From: HGM11367 sp964600435
GTDB taxonomy: Bacteria > Bacillota > Clostridia > Christensenellales > UBA1242
DNA length: 64,000 nt
Assembly: GCA_964600435.1 (NCBI GenBank)
Contig: CAZRJB010000003.1
Span: 1-64,000 of the forward strand
Direction of reading: 5' to 3'
Numbering within the stretch: the first letter of the stretch is position 1; each line of letters starts with the position of its first letter. This document shows positions 45,242-53,534 of this stretch, in pieces. The translations under genes and the position numbers were made by a program. Below the pieces are notes generated by a model. The model was not told the DNA's origin, did no database searches, and saw only the letters and a list, made by a program, of their open reading frames with translations.

Positions 45242-45269
45242 AGAATAACACATATTTTAAAAAAGTTAA
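45242..45269 (-). promoter_or_regulatory. Possible rpiB operon promoter
   Basis: -35 TTAACT (45264-45269) and extended -10 TGTTATTCT (TATTCT at 45242-45247), 16 bases apart on the minus strand. The -35 is weak. Confidence 0.4.
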
Positions 45270-45279
45270 AACATTTTTA

Positions 45280-45307
45280 ACATTTTTATATTTTTTATCA
45301 TAGTGTA
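45280..45307 (+). promoter_or_regulatory. Sporulation-type (sigma K or sigma E-like) promoter
   Basis: AC (45280-45281), 17 bases, then CATAGTGTA (45299-45307) fits the sigma-K consensus AC-N17-CATANNNTA exactly. It ends about 20 bases before the ribosome site of the Cys-containing surface protein gene. In AT-rich DNA a chance match is possible. Confidence 0.45.
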
Positions 45308-45340
45308 ATAATGAAATTTACATATTTGGAGGTTAAATTT

Positions 45341-46012
45341 ATGTCTTTTTTTATAAACAATAATAATCCTAATCGTCCAGGGCCAATTTGTGGCAACCCA
45401 ACGTCAGGATTATGCGAAAAAGTTTTAATTGAAACTGATAAAGTTTTTGATGCTGCTCTTTTGCAAACAACAGAAACAGGTTTGGTTTTAACAACAGATA
45501 ACTACAATCCGGCAAGTCCGGCTTTGCCACTTACCTATATTTCTACTGAATCGGATTCAAACAACCCAGCAACAATCACCGATGTTGTTATAACAAGGCT
45601 TACCGACAGACCAAATTTTGCAACAGTTACTGGAACAGTTACAATTCCATTGATAGTTACCTATAGAGATACAAATGGTATATTAGGCACAGCACAATCA
45701 TCAATAAGTTATCCAATTAATGCAATGTTGTATGTTCCACAACCATCATTAAATCCAATCAGAATTGAAGTAAGTGCACAGTTTAGAAGTCAAATCGGAA
45801 CATATACTGCAGAAAACACATTTACAGTTACTGGATGTTTGCAAATTATAATTAAAGTATTATCAAAGGTTATTTTGCTAATTCCTAGTTATGGCTACCC
45901 TGTTATTCCACCAGTTCAAGTTGGCGAAGCAAGTGTTTGCCCAGGAATTTTTGAACAACCCATTTTTCCAACATCATTAAGACCTGGAAATATTAACATT
46001 ACAACAAATTAA
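45341..46012 (+). CDS. Probable spore-surface structural protein
   Basis: A 223-residue protein without signal peptide or membrane helix. It has an early Cys-containing segment (ICGNPTSGLCEKVLIETDKV) followed by a predicted beta-rich body full of Thr, Asn and Pro, and late Cys residues (TVTGCLQ, ASVCPG). The LCEKV...VFDA pattern recalls uncharacterised clostridial coat-type proteins I have seen, but I cannot name a family. ATG at 45341 follows GGAGG with 8-base spacing; an ATG 30 bases upstream lacks one. A sigma-K-like promoter upstream and a strong terminator (46020-46050) make it monocistronic on the plus strand. A spore coat role is inferred. Confidence 0.5.
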   Translation: MSFFINNNNPNRPGPICGNPTSGLCEKVLIETDKVFDAALLQTTETGLVLTTDNYNPASPALPLTYISTESDSNNPATITDVVITRLTDRPNFATVTGTVTIPLIVTYRDTNGILGTAQSSISYPINAMLYVPQPSLNPIRIEVSAQFRSQIGTYTAENTFTVTGCLQIIIKVLSKVILLIPSYGYPVIPPVQVGEASVCPGIFEQPIFPTSLRPGNINITTN

Positions 46013-46019
46013 AGAAATA

Positions 46020-46050
46020 AAACCCCAAAAGCTTTTTGCTTTTGGGGTTT
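46020..46050 (+). terminator. Terminator after the probable spore-surface gene
   Basis: A perfect 13-pair stem AAACCCCAAAAGC/GCTTTTGGGGTTT with a 5-base T loop, 7 bases after the stop codon. Confidence 0.8.
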
Positions 46051-46118
46051 AAAATTATCACCAATCAAATATATGAAAGGAAACAAAAAAATTAAAAATA
46101 GTTAAATCCAAATCCATC

Positions 46119-46147
46119 TTGACACATTTGTAAAAGTATGATATATT
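46119..46147 (+). promoter_or_regulatory. Promoter of the coiled-coil membrane protein gene
   Basis: -35 TTGACA (46119-46124) and extended -10 TGATATATT (TATATT at 46142-46147), 17 bases apart. Confidence 0.7.
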
Positions 46148-46176
46148 TATGTTCAAATTAATTAGGAGAAAAAATT

Positions 46177-46665
46177 ATGGAAACAATTGAAATGTATGAT
46201 AATGAAGTTTTAGAGTTAACAAACAACATTCTAAACAAAACAAAAGAATTAAACAAACTCAGAAAAAAAGCATCAATTTTTAGAGATAAAAAAATTAGCC
46301 TTACACAATTTAGTGTTTTAAGTTCATCAACAATTCTCGGTTCAATTATTGTCTTTGCTTTAAACCCAGCATCATTGCCTTTTATTTTAACCGCTTCTAG
46401 TCTTTTTGCATTGGGTGGTTCAGGCATTGTAACAACTGCTTTAAAAAACAAATCTTATAATAATAAAATTAAAGAGTTAAATGAAAAAATTGAATCAATG
46501 GAAAATGAAATTGATAATTTAAGAATTGAGTTAGACAAAAAACATGGTCAAATTGCAACAGAAAACAAAAAAAGACTTTATTCATTAAAAAAACTAACTT
46601 CTGTTAAAAAAGACGAAAAAACAGTCAATGTGCAAAACAACAATAATGATTTAATTAAATCTTAA
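46177..46665 (+). CDS. Small coiled-coil/transmembrane hairpin protein, unknown function
   Basis: A 162-residue protein: an N-terminal coiled coil (about 1-45), two closely spaced hydrophobic helices (about 47-62 and 67-85, FALNPASLPFILTASSLFAL), a second coiled coil (about 92-130) and a basic, Asn-rich tail. Both charged arms should lie on the same side of the membrane. ATG at 46177 has AGGAG 8 bases before it and a consensus promoter; a hairpin terminator follows. I recognise no family. Confidence 0.65.
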   Translation: METIEMYDNEVLELTNNILNKTKELNKLRKKASIFRDKKISLTQFSVLSSSTILGSIIVFALNPASLPFILTASSLFALGGSGIVTTALKNKSYNNKIKELNEKIESMENEIDNLRIELDKKHGQIATENKKRLYSLKKLTSVKKDEKTVNVQNNNNDLIKS

Positions 46666-46674
46666 ATATCATCA

Positions 46675-46716
46675 AAAAAACACTCCTTTTTGAGAAACCA
46701 ATAAGGAGTGTTTTTT
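46675..46716. terminator. Bidirectional terminator between convergent genes
   Basis: A 14-pair stem AAAAAACACTCCTT/AAGGAGTGTTTTTT with a 14-base loop, T-rich on both strands. It serves the plus-strand coiled-coil gene and the minus-strand ppdK (stop at 46747). Confidence 0.8.
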
Positions 46717-46746
46717 ATTTAAAAATTTGAAAAACAAACTGTTAAA

Positions 46747-49380
46747 TTATCTAGGATATTTAATGTTTGCTTGTGCTGCAGCAAGTCTTGCAATTGGAAC
46801 ACGGAATGGTGAGCAAGACACATACGTTAAGCCTGTTTTATGGCAGAATTCGATTGATGAAGGGTCTCCACCATGTTCGCCACAAATTCCTAATGTGATG
46901 TCAGGACGTGTTTGTTTGCCTAGTTTTGCAGCCATGCCTACCAATTTGCCAACACCGTTTGTATCCAAACGAGCAAATGGGTCAGATTCATATATTTTGT
47001 TTGAGTAATATGAGCCTAAGAATTTTCCAGCATCATCACGGCTAAACCCAAATGTCATTTGTGTTAAATCGTTTGTTCCAAAAGAGAAATATTCTGCTTC
47101 TTTTGCAATTTCATCCGCAAGCAATGCTGCTCTAGGAATTTCAATCATTGTTCCAACTTTGTATTCCATGTTAACACCTGCTTCTTTAATTAAAGCATCA
47201 GCCGTTTCAGTAACAACCTTTTTAACAAAAGCTAATTCTTTTACTTCACCAACAAGTGGAATCATAATTTCTGGAGTTGTTTTAAAGTTTTTGTTTCTAG
47301 CATTAACAGCCAAAGCAGCTTTTATAACTGCAGTTGTTTGCATTTTTGCAATTTCTGGGAAAGTAACAGCAAGTCTGCACCCACGATGGCCCATCATTGG
47401 GTTAAACTCGTGAAGAGATGCAATGATTTGTTTAACTTCTTCAACGGTTTTACCTTGAGAATCTGCCAAAAGTTTTATATCTGCTTCTTCTGTAGGAACA
47501 AATTCGTGAAGAGGTGGATCTAAAAATCTGATGTTAACAGGAGCACCTTGTGCTTCTTCATACAATTTTTCAAAGTCGCTTTGTTGCATTGGTTCAAGTT
47601 TTGCAAGTGCAGTTTCACGTTGTTCAACTGTGTCTGAACATATCATTTCTCTGATTGCTGCAATTCGGTCTGGTTCAAAGAACATATGCTCTGTTCTGCA
47701 AAGACCAATTCCTTCTGCTCCAAATTCGAAAGCTTGATGAGCATCTTTAGGAGTGTCTGCATTTGTTCTAACGGACAATGCTTTATATTTGTTTGCCCAA
47801 GCCATTATTCTGCCAAATTCACCATCATTAGTGTTTGCTGGAACAGTTGGAATTGCTTGGTCATAAATTTTTCCTGTTGAGCCATCAAGAGAAATAACAT
47901 CGCCCTCTCTATACACTTTTCCATGTAAAGTAAAGCATTTGTTTTCTTCATCCATTTTGATATCGCCACATCCAGAAACACAACAAGCGCCCATTCCGCG
48001 AGCAACAACAGCAGCATGTGAAGTCATGCCCCCTCGAACTGTTAAAATGCCTTGAGCAAAATGCATTCCTTCAATGTCTTCTGGAGATGTTTCTAAGCGA
48101 ACCAAAACAACTTTTTGTTTGTTTTTGCCTGCTTTAACAGCATCTTCTGCTGTAAACACAATTGAACCACAAGCAGCGCCTGGCGATGCTGCCAATGCTT
48201 GTGCAACTGGTTCTGCACTTTTTAATGCTTTTGCATCAAATTGGGGGTGCAAAAGTGAATCTAAGCTTTTTGGGTCTATTTGCATGATTGCTTCTTGTTC
48301 TGTTATCATGCCTTCGTCAACTAAGTCACATGCAATTTTTATTGCGGCACGTGCAGTGCGTTTTCCGTTACGAGTTTGTAACATATACAATTTTTTATCT
48401 TCAATTGTAAATTCCATGTCTTGCATGTCTTTATAATGACCTTCAAGAGTTTTACATATTTGTTGGAATAGCGCAAAAACTTCGGGCATAACTTCTTCCA
48501 TTTTTGCAATTGGCATTGGAGTTCTAACACCAGCAACAACATCTTCCCCTTGTGCATTCATCAAGAATTCACCCATCAACTTCTTTTCTCCAGTTGCTGG
48601 GTCACGAGTAAATGCAACACCTGTTCCAGAAGTTTCGCCCATGTTTCCAAAAGCCATCATTTGAACGTTAACTGCTGTTCCCCAAGAATAAGGAATGTCG
48701 TTTTGCATTCTATAATAATTTGCTCTAGGATTATCCCAAGAACGGAAAACTGCTTTTATTGCACCAAACAACTGTTCTTTTGGGTCATCAGGAAAATCTT
48801 TGCCTATTTTTGCTTTATATTCTGCTTTAAATTCTTGTGCAAGTTCTGCCAAGTCTTCTGCAGTTAACTCAACGTCTAGAGTAACACCTTTACGTTCTTT
48901 CATTTGGTCAATAAGTTGTTCAAAATATTTTTTTCCAACTTCCATAACAACGTCTGAATACATTTGAATAAAGCGTCTATAGCAATCCCATGCCCAGCGA
49001 GGATTGCCAGATTTTTTTGCAATTACATTTACAACTTTTTCGTTTAAGCCAAGATTTAAAATTGTGTCCATCATTCCTGGCATGGATGCTCTTGCACCAC
49101 TGCGCACTGAAACTAGCAATGGATTTTCTTCATCGCCGAATTTTTTTCCAGTGATTTGTTCCATTTTAGAAATGTATTCTAAAATTTGTGATTGGATTTC
49201 TGGATTTATTTGTTTTCCATCATCATAATACTTTGTACATGCTTCTGTTGAAATTGTAAAGCCTTGAGGAACTGGCAAGCCCAAGTTTGTCATTTCTGCC
49301 AAGTTGGCACCTTTTCCACCAAGAAGTTCACGCATTGAAGCATTGCCTTCTGTAAATAAGTAAACATATTTTTTTGCCAT
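46747..49380 (-). CDS. ppdK: Pyruvate, phosphate dikinase
   Basis: An 877-residue enzyme that interconverts pyruvate, ATP and phosphate with PEP, AMP and pyrophosphate. The ATP-grasp N-terminus has LLGGKGANLAEMTNLGL. The swivelling phosphohistidine domain has GGMTSHAAVVARGMG (about residue 450), and the C-terminal PEP/pyruvate TIM barrel has GICGEHGGDPSSIEF with the catalytic Cys. The length is standard. No PPDK regulatory protein gene is adjacent. ATG at 49378-49380 has AAGGAG, and a promoter lies at 49410-49438. In a fermenting clostridium it is likely used for pyrophosphate-linked glycolysis. Confidence 0.97.
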   Translation of the reverse strand: MAKKYVYLFTEGNASMRELLGGKGANLAEMTNLGLPVPQGFTISTEACTKYYDDGKQINPEIQSQILEYISKMEQITGKKFGDEENPLLVSVRSGARASMPGMMDTILNLGLNEKVVNVIAKKSGNPRWAWDCYRRFIQMYSDVVMEVGKKYFEQLIDQMKERKGVTLDVELTAEDLAELAQEFKAEYKAKIGKDFPDDPKEQLFGAIKAVFRSWDNPRANYYRMQNDIPYSWGTAVNVQMMAFGNMGETSGTGVAFTRDPATGEKKLMGEFLMNAQGEDVVAGVRTPMPIAKMEEVMPEVFALFQQICKTLEGHYKDMQDMEFTIEDKKLYMLQTRNGKRTARAAIKIACDLVDEGMITEQEAIMQIDPKSLDSLLHPQFDAKALKSAEPVAQALAASPGAACGSIVFTAEDAVKAGKNKQKVVLVRLETSPEDIEGMHFAQGILTVRGGMTSHAAVVARGMGACCVSGCGDIKMDEENKCFTLHGKVYREGDVISLDGSTGKIYDQAIPTVPANTNDGEFGRIMAWANKYKALSVRTNADTPKDAHQAFEFGAEGIGLCRTEHMFFEPDRIAAIREMICSDTVEQRETALAKLEPMQQSDFEKLYEEAQGAPVNIRFLDPPLHEFVPTEEADIKLLADSQGKTVEEVKQIIASLHEFNPMMGHRGCRLAVTFPEIAKMQTTAVIKAALAVNARNKNFKTTPEIMIPLVGEVKELAFVKKVVTETADALIKEAGVNMEYKVGTMIEIPRAALLADEIAKEAEYFSFGTNDLTQMTFGFSRDDAGKFLGSYYSNKIYESDPFARLDTNGVGKLVGMAAKLGKQTRPDITLGICGEHGGDPSSIEFCHKTGLTYVSCSPFRVPIARLAAAQANIKYPR

Positions 49381-49409
49381 TAAACTTTCTCCTTTTTTAA
49401 TACCGATTT

Positions 49410-49438
49410 ATTTTACACATTTTGTGCAAATTTGGCAA
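49410..49438 (-). promoter_or_regulatory. ppdK promoter
   Basis: -35 TTGCCA (49433-49438) and -10 TAAAAT (49410-49415), 17 bases apart on the minus strand, 30 bases before the start codon. Confidence 0.6.
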
Positions 49439-49482
49439 ATAAAATAGGTGAATATGCAAAAAAATTTAAAATTTTTGGATTT

Positions 49483-49848
49483 TTACTTAATTACGCTTGA
49501 TTTATTCAATGCTAAATCGCTCTGAAGAGAAACAAGAGTTTCGTTAAATTTTTGCAATTGTCCAAAAGTTGGTGTTGGATTTAAACTTAAAAATTTTGAA
49601 ACATAAAAGTTTATTTTATCATGTAATGGTGATTTTTTATCTAGCTCTTTAATTTTGCAAATTGGCAAACTCTGTTCATCTGAAATAAACTTAACTTCGT
49701 TATATTTAGATTGTTTAGGTGCAACCAAAACAGCAAGTTCATAAATTGAACCATTTCTGCTTATAATTTTTATATTGTTAATTTCATCGTTTGAAAAAAC
49801 ATAGTTTAAACCAACAACGCCTTTTCCATAATTTCTAAAATCGTTCAT
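49483..49848 (-). CDS. Hypothetical soluble protein, 121 residues
   Basis: A small soluble protein with a mixed alpha/beta pattern and no membrane helix (YELAVLVAPKQSKYNEVKF in the middle, a helical C-terminus). It is not recognised. The frame begins earlier, but ATG at 49846-49848 is preceded by GAGAGGGG with 5-base spacing. It sits alone between the fakA-like operon and ppdK, with its own promoter at 49880-49908. Confidence 0.55.
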   Translation of the reverse strand: MNDFRNYGKGVVGLNYVFSNDEINNIKIISRNGSIYELAVLVAPKQSKYNEVKFISDEQSLPICKIKELDKKSPLHDKINFYVSKFLSLNPTPTFGQLQKFNETLVSLQSDLALNKSSVIK

Positions 49849-49879
49849 AAAAACCCCTCTCATATTTTTAATTTTTATA

Positions 49880-49908
49880 AAGATAAATCAAATTTTTCAA
49901 TTTGTCAA
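49880..49908 (-). promoter_or_regulatory. Promoter with duplicated -35 motif
   Basis: -35 TTGACA (49903-49908) and -10 TATCTT (49880-49885), 17 bases apart on the minus strand. The 11-mer atttgtcaata containing the -35 occurs again 26 bases away (49900-49910 and 49926-49936). Confidence 0.5.
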
Positions 49909-49954
49909 TAGCAAAATATGTTTATATTTGTCAATATATACCATAACAAACAAA

Positions 49955-49976
49955 AAAGCAGGCAAAAACCCGCTTT
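49955..49976 (-). terminator. Terminator after the fakA-like gene
   Basis: An 8-pair stem AAAGCGGG/CCTGCTTT (one G-T pair) followed by T on the minus strand, just past the stop at 49981. Confidence 0.7.
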
Positions 49977-49980
49977 AAAA

Positions 49981-51615
49981 TTATTCAAGAGAAATAATAT
50001 AGTAATAAACTGGTTGACCACCATATATTGCAGTTACTTCAACATTAGGATATTTTTCTGATAATTCTTGTTGTAAAAGTTCTGCTTCTACAGGTTTAAC
50101 ATCTTCTCCATAGAAAAGTGTTATTGAAGATGTCATGTCGTTTAACAATTTAGAAACCAAATCTTTGGTTGTGTCGCCAATTGCAGTGCCTTTGGACAAA
50201 ATTGACTTGTCGTCTAAACCAATTATCTCACCAACATTAAGGTCAAACCCATCTACATGAGTTGCTCTAACGGCATATGTTACCGATGCAGATTTAACAC
50301 AAGAAATTGCGTCAGTCATGTTTTTGGTGTTTTCTTCTATGCTTGCCTCTGGATTGAATGCAATTGCAGCAGAAATGCCTTCTGGAACACTTTTTGTTGG
50401 AATAACAATTAAGTTTTTATCTGTTAAGCCGTTTGCCTGTTCACTTGCCAAAATGATGTTTTTGTTGTTTGGGAACACAAAAATGTTTTTTGCAGGAACC
50501 TTGTCTGCCGCCTGTGCAATGTCATTTGCACTTGGATTCATTGTTTGTCCGCCTTCTATTATGTTGTCTATTGTTAAATCACGCATTAAGTCTGCTATTC
50601 CTTTGCCCGGTGCAACAGAAACCATGCCATTTTCCTTTAATTCTTGCTGTTGTGACATTGCTTTTTTCTTAAGTTCTCTGTTTTGCTCACGCATGTTTTC
50701 AATTTTAAGGTTATAAAGTTCGCCCAATTCTAATGCATAGCCAAGAGCAATGTTTGGAGTGTTTGTGTGAACGTGAACCTTAACCAAGTTTAAATCACCC
50801 AAACAAAGAACACTATCACCAATTTTCATTAATTTTTCACGAAGTTTATCTATGTCTGCCTCTGTTGTTTTTTTGTTCATGTTGATAATCATGTATTCTG
50901 TGCAGTAACCAAATTCAATATCTGCCAAATTTGAAATGTCTGCAATAACATCGTCTGCTGTTTGAACAGGTTTGCTATCGTCAAAAACATAGTCAAAGTC
51001 TTCACCTGCAATTGCTCTTAAAAAACCAGTAAAAACAACAATGATTCCTCTACCACCTGCATCTACAACACCAGCCTTTTTTAAAACTGGCAACATTTCT
51101 GGGGTTTGTTGAAGAATGTCTTCTCCACGGTCAATAACTAATTTTAAAAACTCTTCTATGTCTGCAGTTTTTTTAGCAGATTCGTTTGCTGCTTCACTCA
51201 TTATTCTAATAACAGTTAAAATTGTTCCTTCTTTTGGAACAGTAACTGCTTTATATGCAATTCTGCAACCTTCTGTTATTGCTTTGGCAAATGACTTTGT
51301 GTTGATTTCTTTACTTGTTGAAAGAACAGAGCAAAGCCCCTTGATTATTTGAGATGTGATAACACCAGAGTTGCCCCTAGCACCACGCAAAGCCCCTTTT
51401 GAAAATGCTTCGCACAAGTCAGAAATTTCGTTTCCTATACAATTATTAACTTCGTTAACAGCAGATTTTAATGTTAAAAACATGTTTGTGCCAGTGTCAC
51501 CATCTGGAACTGGGAAGACATTTAAAGCGTCTACAAGCTTTTTATTTTGATCTAAGAGCGCAACACCACCTATAAACATCTTGCGTAGGGATGCTCCGTT
51601 AATTGATTTTTGCAT
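49981..51615 (-). CDS. fakA: DAK2-domain protein, fatty acid kinase FakA-like (YloV)
   Basis: A 544-residue protein. The N-terminal DAK2/DhaL-type ATP-binding domain carries NVFPVPDGDTGTNMFLTLKS (the Asp cluster for Mg-ADP, about residue 35-54) and GARGNSGVITSQI. The C-terminal part (KNIFVFPNNKNIILASEQA) matches YloV/FakA. FakA works with the lipid carrier FakB to phosphorylate fatty acids. ATG at 51613-51615 has AGGAG. It follows the Asp23-like gene by 9 bases, as yloU-yloV do in B. subtilis. fakB is not in the window. Confidence 0.88.
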   Translation of the reverse strand: MQKSINGASLRKMFIGGVALLDQNKKLVDALNVFPVPDGDTGTNMFLTLKSAVNEVNNCIGNEISDLCEAFSKGALRGARGNSGVITSQIIKGLCSVLSTSKEINTKSFAKAITEGCRIAYKAVTVPKEGTILTVIRIMSEAANESAKKTADIEEFLKLVIDRGEDILQQTPEMLPVLKKAGVVDAGGRGIIVVFTGFLRAIAGEDFDYVFDDSKPVQTADDVIADISNLADIEFGYCTEYMIINMNKKTTEADIDKLREKLMKIGDSVLCLGDLNLVKVHVHTNTPNIALGYALELGELYNLKIENMREQNRELKKKAMSQQQELKENGMVSVAPGKGIADLMRDLTIDNIIEGGQTMNPSANDIAQAADKVPAKNIFVFPNNKNIILASEQANGLTDKNLIVIPTKSVPEGISAAIAFNPEASIEENTKNMTDAISCVKSASVTYAVRATHVDGFDLNVGEIIGLDDKSILSKGTAIGDTTKDLVSKLLNDMTSSITLFYGEDVKPVEAELLQQELSEKYPNVEVTAIYGGQPVYYYIISLE

Positions 51616-51624
51616 TATATACTC

Positions 51625-51978
51625 CTATATATTTACACCAACAACGTGGACATTAACAGTGTCTACAATCATGCCAGTAAAGTCTTCAACAGTATATTTG
51701 ATTGTTTTTTTAAGACTTTCTGCAATGGCACTTATTGAAATGCCATATTTAAATTTGCAATATATGTCGATGAATATTCTATTTTCTTTATTAATATTAA
51801 TAACTACACCTTTTGTGTAGGCTTGTTTTTTAAAAAGATTTGCAAAAGTGCTTTTAAAACCCTTTGGGATAAGGTCTACAACACCATAAGTGTCAAGCGC
51901 AGCAAAACCTGCAACAGCAGCAATAGCGTTTGCAGAAATTTCAATATTACCGTAATAATTTTTTGTTGAAACTGCCAC
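51625..51978 (-). CDS. Asp23/Gls24-family protein (YloU-like)
   Basis: A 117-residue protein. The Asp23 core is seen in GNIEISANAIAAVAGFAALDTYGVV and the C-terminal TVEDFTGMIVDTVNVHVVGV. These proteins affect envelope stress. The longer open frame was rejected: GTG at 51976-51978 has AGGAGG with 6-base spacing and gives the usual VAVST start. It is divergent from rpmB and is followed by fakA-like, as in B. subtilis. Confidence 0.88.
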   Translation of the reverse strand: MAVSTKNYYGNIEISANAIAAVAGFAALDTYGVVDLIPKGFKSTFANLFKKQAYTKGVVININKENRIFIDIYCKFKYGISISAIAESLKKTIKYTVEDFTGMIVDTVNVHVVGVNI

Positions 51979-52011
51979 GAAAAACCTCCTAATAAAAGAT
52001 TTTGCATTAAT

Positions 52012-52040
52012 ATAATATATCATTAACAAAAATATTTCAA
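52012..52040 (-). promoter_or_regulatory. Promoter of the asp23-fakA operon
   Basis: -35 TTGAAA (52035-52040) and -10 TATTAT (52012-52017), 17 bases apart on the minus strand. Confidence 0.5.
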
Positions 52041-52078
52041 CTATTTTTTTTGATTTTTTAGAAATTAGTTAAAAACTC

Positions 52079-52107
52079 TTGCAAAAGTGAAAAATTAGTG
52101 ATATATT
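52079..52107 (+). promoter_or_regulatory. rpmB promoter
   Basis: -35 TTGCAA (52079-52084) and extended -10 TGATATATT (TATATT at 52102-52107), 17 bases apart, about 65 bases before the rpmB ATG. Confidence 0.65.
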
Positions 52108-52171
52108 ACAAAAGTATTTTTTTGAAAAAAACGTGTTTTGAAAAAAACATAACAATATTTAGGAGGACAAA

Positions 52172-52354
52172 ATGAGCAAAGTATGTGAAATATGCGGAAA
52201 AAGCAAAATGGCAGGCTGCAATGTTAGCCACTCAAACCGCAAATCTAATAGACAATATGCTGCTAATCTTCAAAAAACAACAATTGTTGTAGATGGCAAA
52301 GAAACAAAAGTTAGAGCATGCACAAAATGCATTAAAACTGCTAAAAAAGCATAA
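52172..52354 (+). CDS. rpmB: 50S ribosomal protein L28 (zinc-ribbon form)
   Basis: A 60-residue protein of the large subunit. CEICGKSKMAGCNVSHSNRK is the L28 N-terminus and ACTKCIKTAKK the C-terminus. The two C-x-x-C pairs (C5-C8 and the pair in ACTKC) mark the zinc-binding paralogue. ATG at 52172 follows AGGAGG. It is divergent from asp23-like. Confidence 0.95.
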   Translation: MSKVCEICGKSKMAGCNVSHSNRKSNRQYAANLQKTTIVVDGKETKVRACTKCIKTAKKA

Positions 52355-52363
52355 GTTTAACAT

Positions 52364-52410
52364 AAGCAAAAAAAACAAACAGCATTATTGTTGTTTGTTT
52401 TTTTATGCTT
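52364..52410 (+). terminator. rpmB terminator
   Basis: A long stem pairs AAGCA-AAAAAAACAAACA with TGTTTGTTTTTTT-TGCTT, T-rich at the end, just after the stop. The rest of 52411-52558 is AT-rich; a small hairpin with arms ATATGAA/TTCATAT near 52532-52550 may terminate yraN. Confidence 0.65.
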
Positions 52411-52558
52411 TAAATTTGCGATGTTTTCATTAAAAGAATATGAACATTTATTCATGTTTTAGATTTATTTTTATAATGTTGTATAAAACAACCAAACCAT
52501 TATAATTAAAGGGGTTGACCATTTTTACAATATGAAACAATCTTCATATGTTTTAGAA

Positions 52559-52921
52559 CTAAAAAGCGGCAACCAAATGAGTGATTTTTCCTGCCAAAAT
52601 TTCTATAACGTCAAATCTTATAAGTTGGTCTTTAAACCTGTGTGATTTTAAATACCAATCTGCAACATTTCTTATTGTTTGTTGTTTTTTTAAATTAACC
52701 GCTTCTCTAGGGTAACCAAATCGGGCAGTTGCACGCTCTTTAACCTCAATAAAAACAATCCTATTTTCGTGCCTTGCAATAATATCGACTTCTCCAATTT
52801 TGGTTGTGTAATTTGTTTCTAAAATTTCATAGTTGTTGTTTTCAAGATATTCTTTTGCTTGTTCTTCTCCAATTTTACCCTTGATTTTGTTTTTGGTTTT
52901 TTCAGACTTATATATTTCCAA
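52559..52921 (-). CDS. yraN: YraN/UPF0102 endonuclease-like protein
   Basis: A 120-residue protein with the restriction-endonuclease-like core: GEVDIIARHENRIVFIEVKE gives the Asp and E-x-K of the predicted active site, followed by FGYPREAVNLKKQQTI. The cellular role of the family is unsettled. The start is TTG at 52919-52921, chosen because AGGAGG lies 5 bases before it and the rnhB reading frame ends just inside it (14-base overlap). It ends the rimM-trmD-rbgA-rnhB-yraN run. Confidence 0.88.
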   Translation of the reverse strand: MEIYKSEKTKNKIKGKIGEEQAKEYLENNNYEILETNYTTKIGEVDIIARHENRIVFIEVKERATARFGYPREAVNLKKQQTIRNVADWYLKSHRFKDQLIRFDVIEILAGKITHLVAAF

Positions 52922-53522
52922 AATGCCCTCCTATGTTTTTTAAAAATGATTTTCTATGTACTTCGCTTATCCCATATTCTTTAATTTTTTCATAATGTTG
53001 CTTTGTTGCATAGCCTTTGTGCTTATCAAACATATACATTGGATATTTTTCAGCCAGGTCATGCATGTAATTATCTCTTGCAACCTTTGCCAAAATAGAG
53101 GCACAAGCAATGCTATAACTTTTAGCATCACCTTTTATTATTGTTTTAAACTCACAATTCAAATTTAGGTTTGCAACATAGTCTACCAAGCAAAAATCAG
53201 GTTTAACACTAATTTTTTCCAAACAATTTTGCATTCCAAGTTTTGTGGCTTCCAAAATGTTTATTTTATCAATCACTTTTTCATCTACAGAGCAAATTGC
53301 ATATGCAACAGCTGTGTTTTTGATTTTATCAAAAAGTTCTAATCTTTTTACACTTGTCAACTTTTTGCTATCGTTTATTCCTTCTATTATTTTATCTGAA
53401 TCAAGAGGCATTATAACCATTGCGGTATAAACAGCGCCAGCAAGCGGCCCTCGCCCAGCCTCATCCATCCCTGCGATAAAATTATATCCACTATTTTGCA
53501 ATTCTTTTTCAAACTCAAACAT
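52908..53522 (-). CDS. rnhB: Ribonuclease HII
   Basis: A 204-residue enzyme that removes ribonucleotides from DNA. The Asp-Glu pair is in FIAGMDEAGRGPLAG, and NDSKKLT, CLVDYVAN and KGDAKSYSIACASILAKVARD complete the acidic site. ATG at 53520-53522 has AAAGGG upstream. It lies 12 bases after rbgA and overlaps yraN. Confidence 0.95.
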   Translation of the reverse strand: MFEFEKELQNSGYNFIAGMDEAGRGPLAGAVYTAMVIMPLDSDKIIEGINDSKKLTSVKRLELFDKIKNTAVAYAICSVDEKVIDKINILEATKLGMQNCLEKISVKPDFCLVDYVANLNLNCEFKTIIKGDAKSYSIACASILAKVARDNYMHDLAEKYPMYMFDKHKGYATKQHYEKIKEYGISEVHRKSFLKNIGGHFGNI

Positions 53523-53534
53523 TTAACAAACCCT

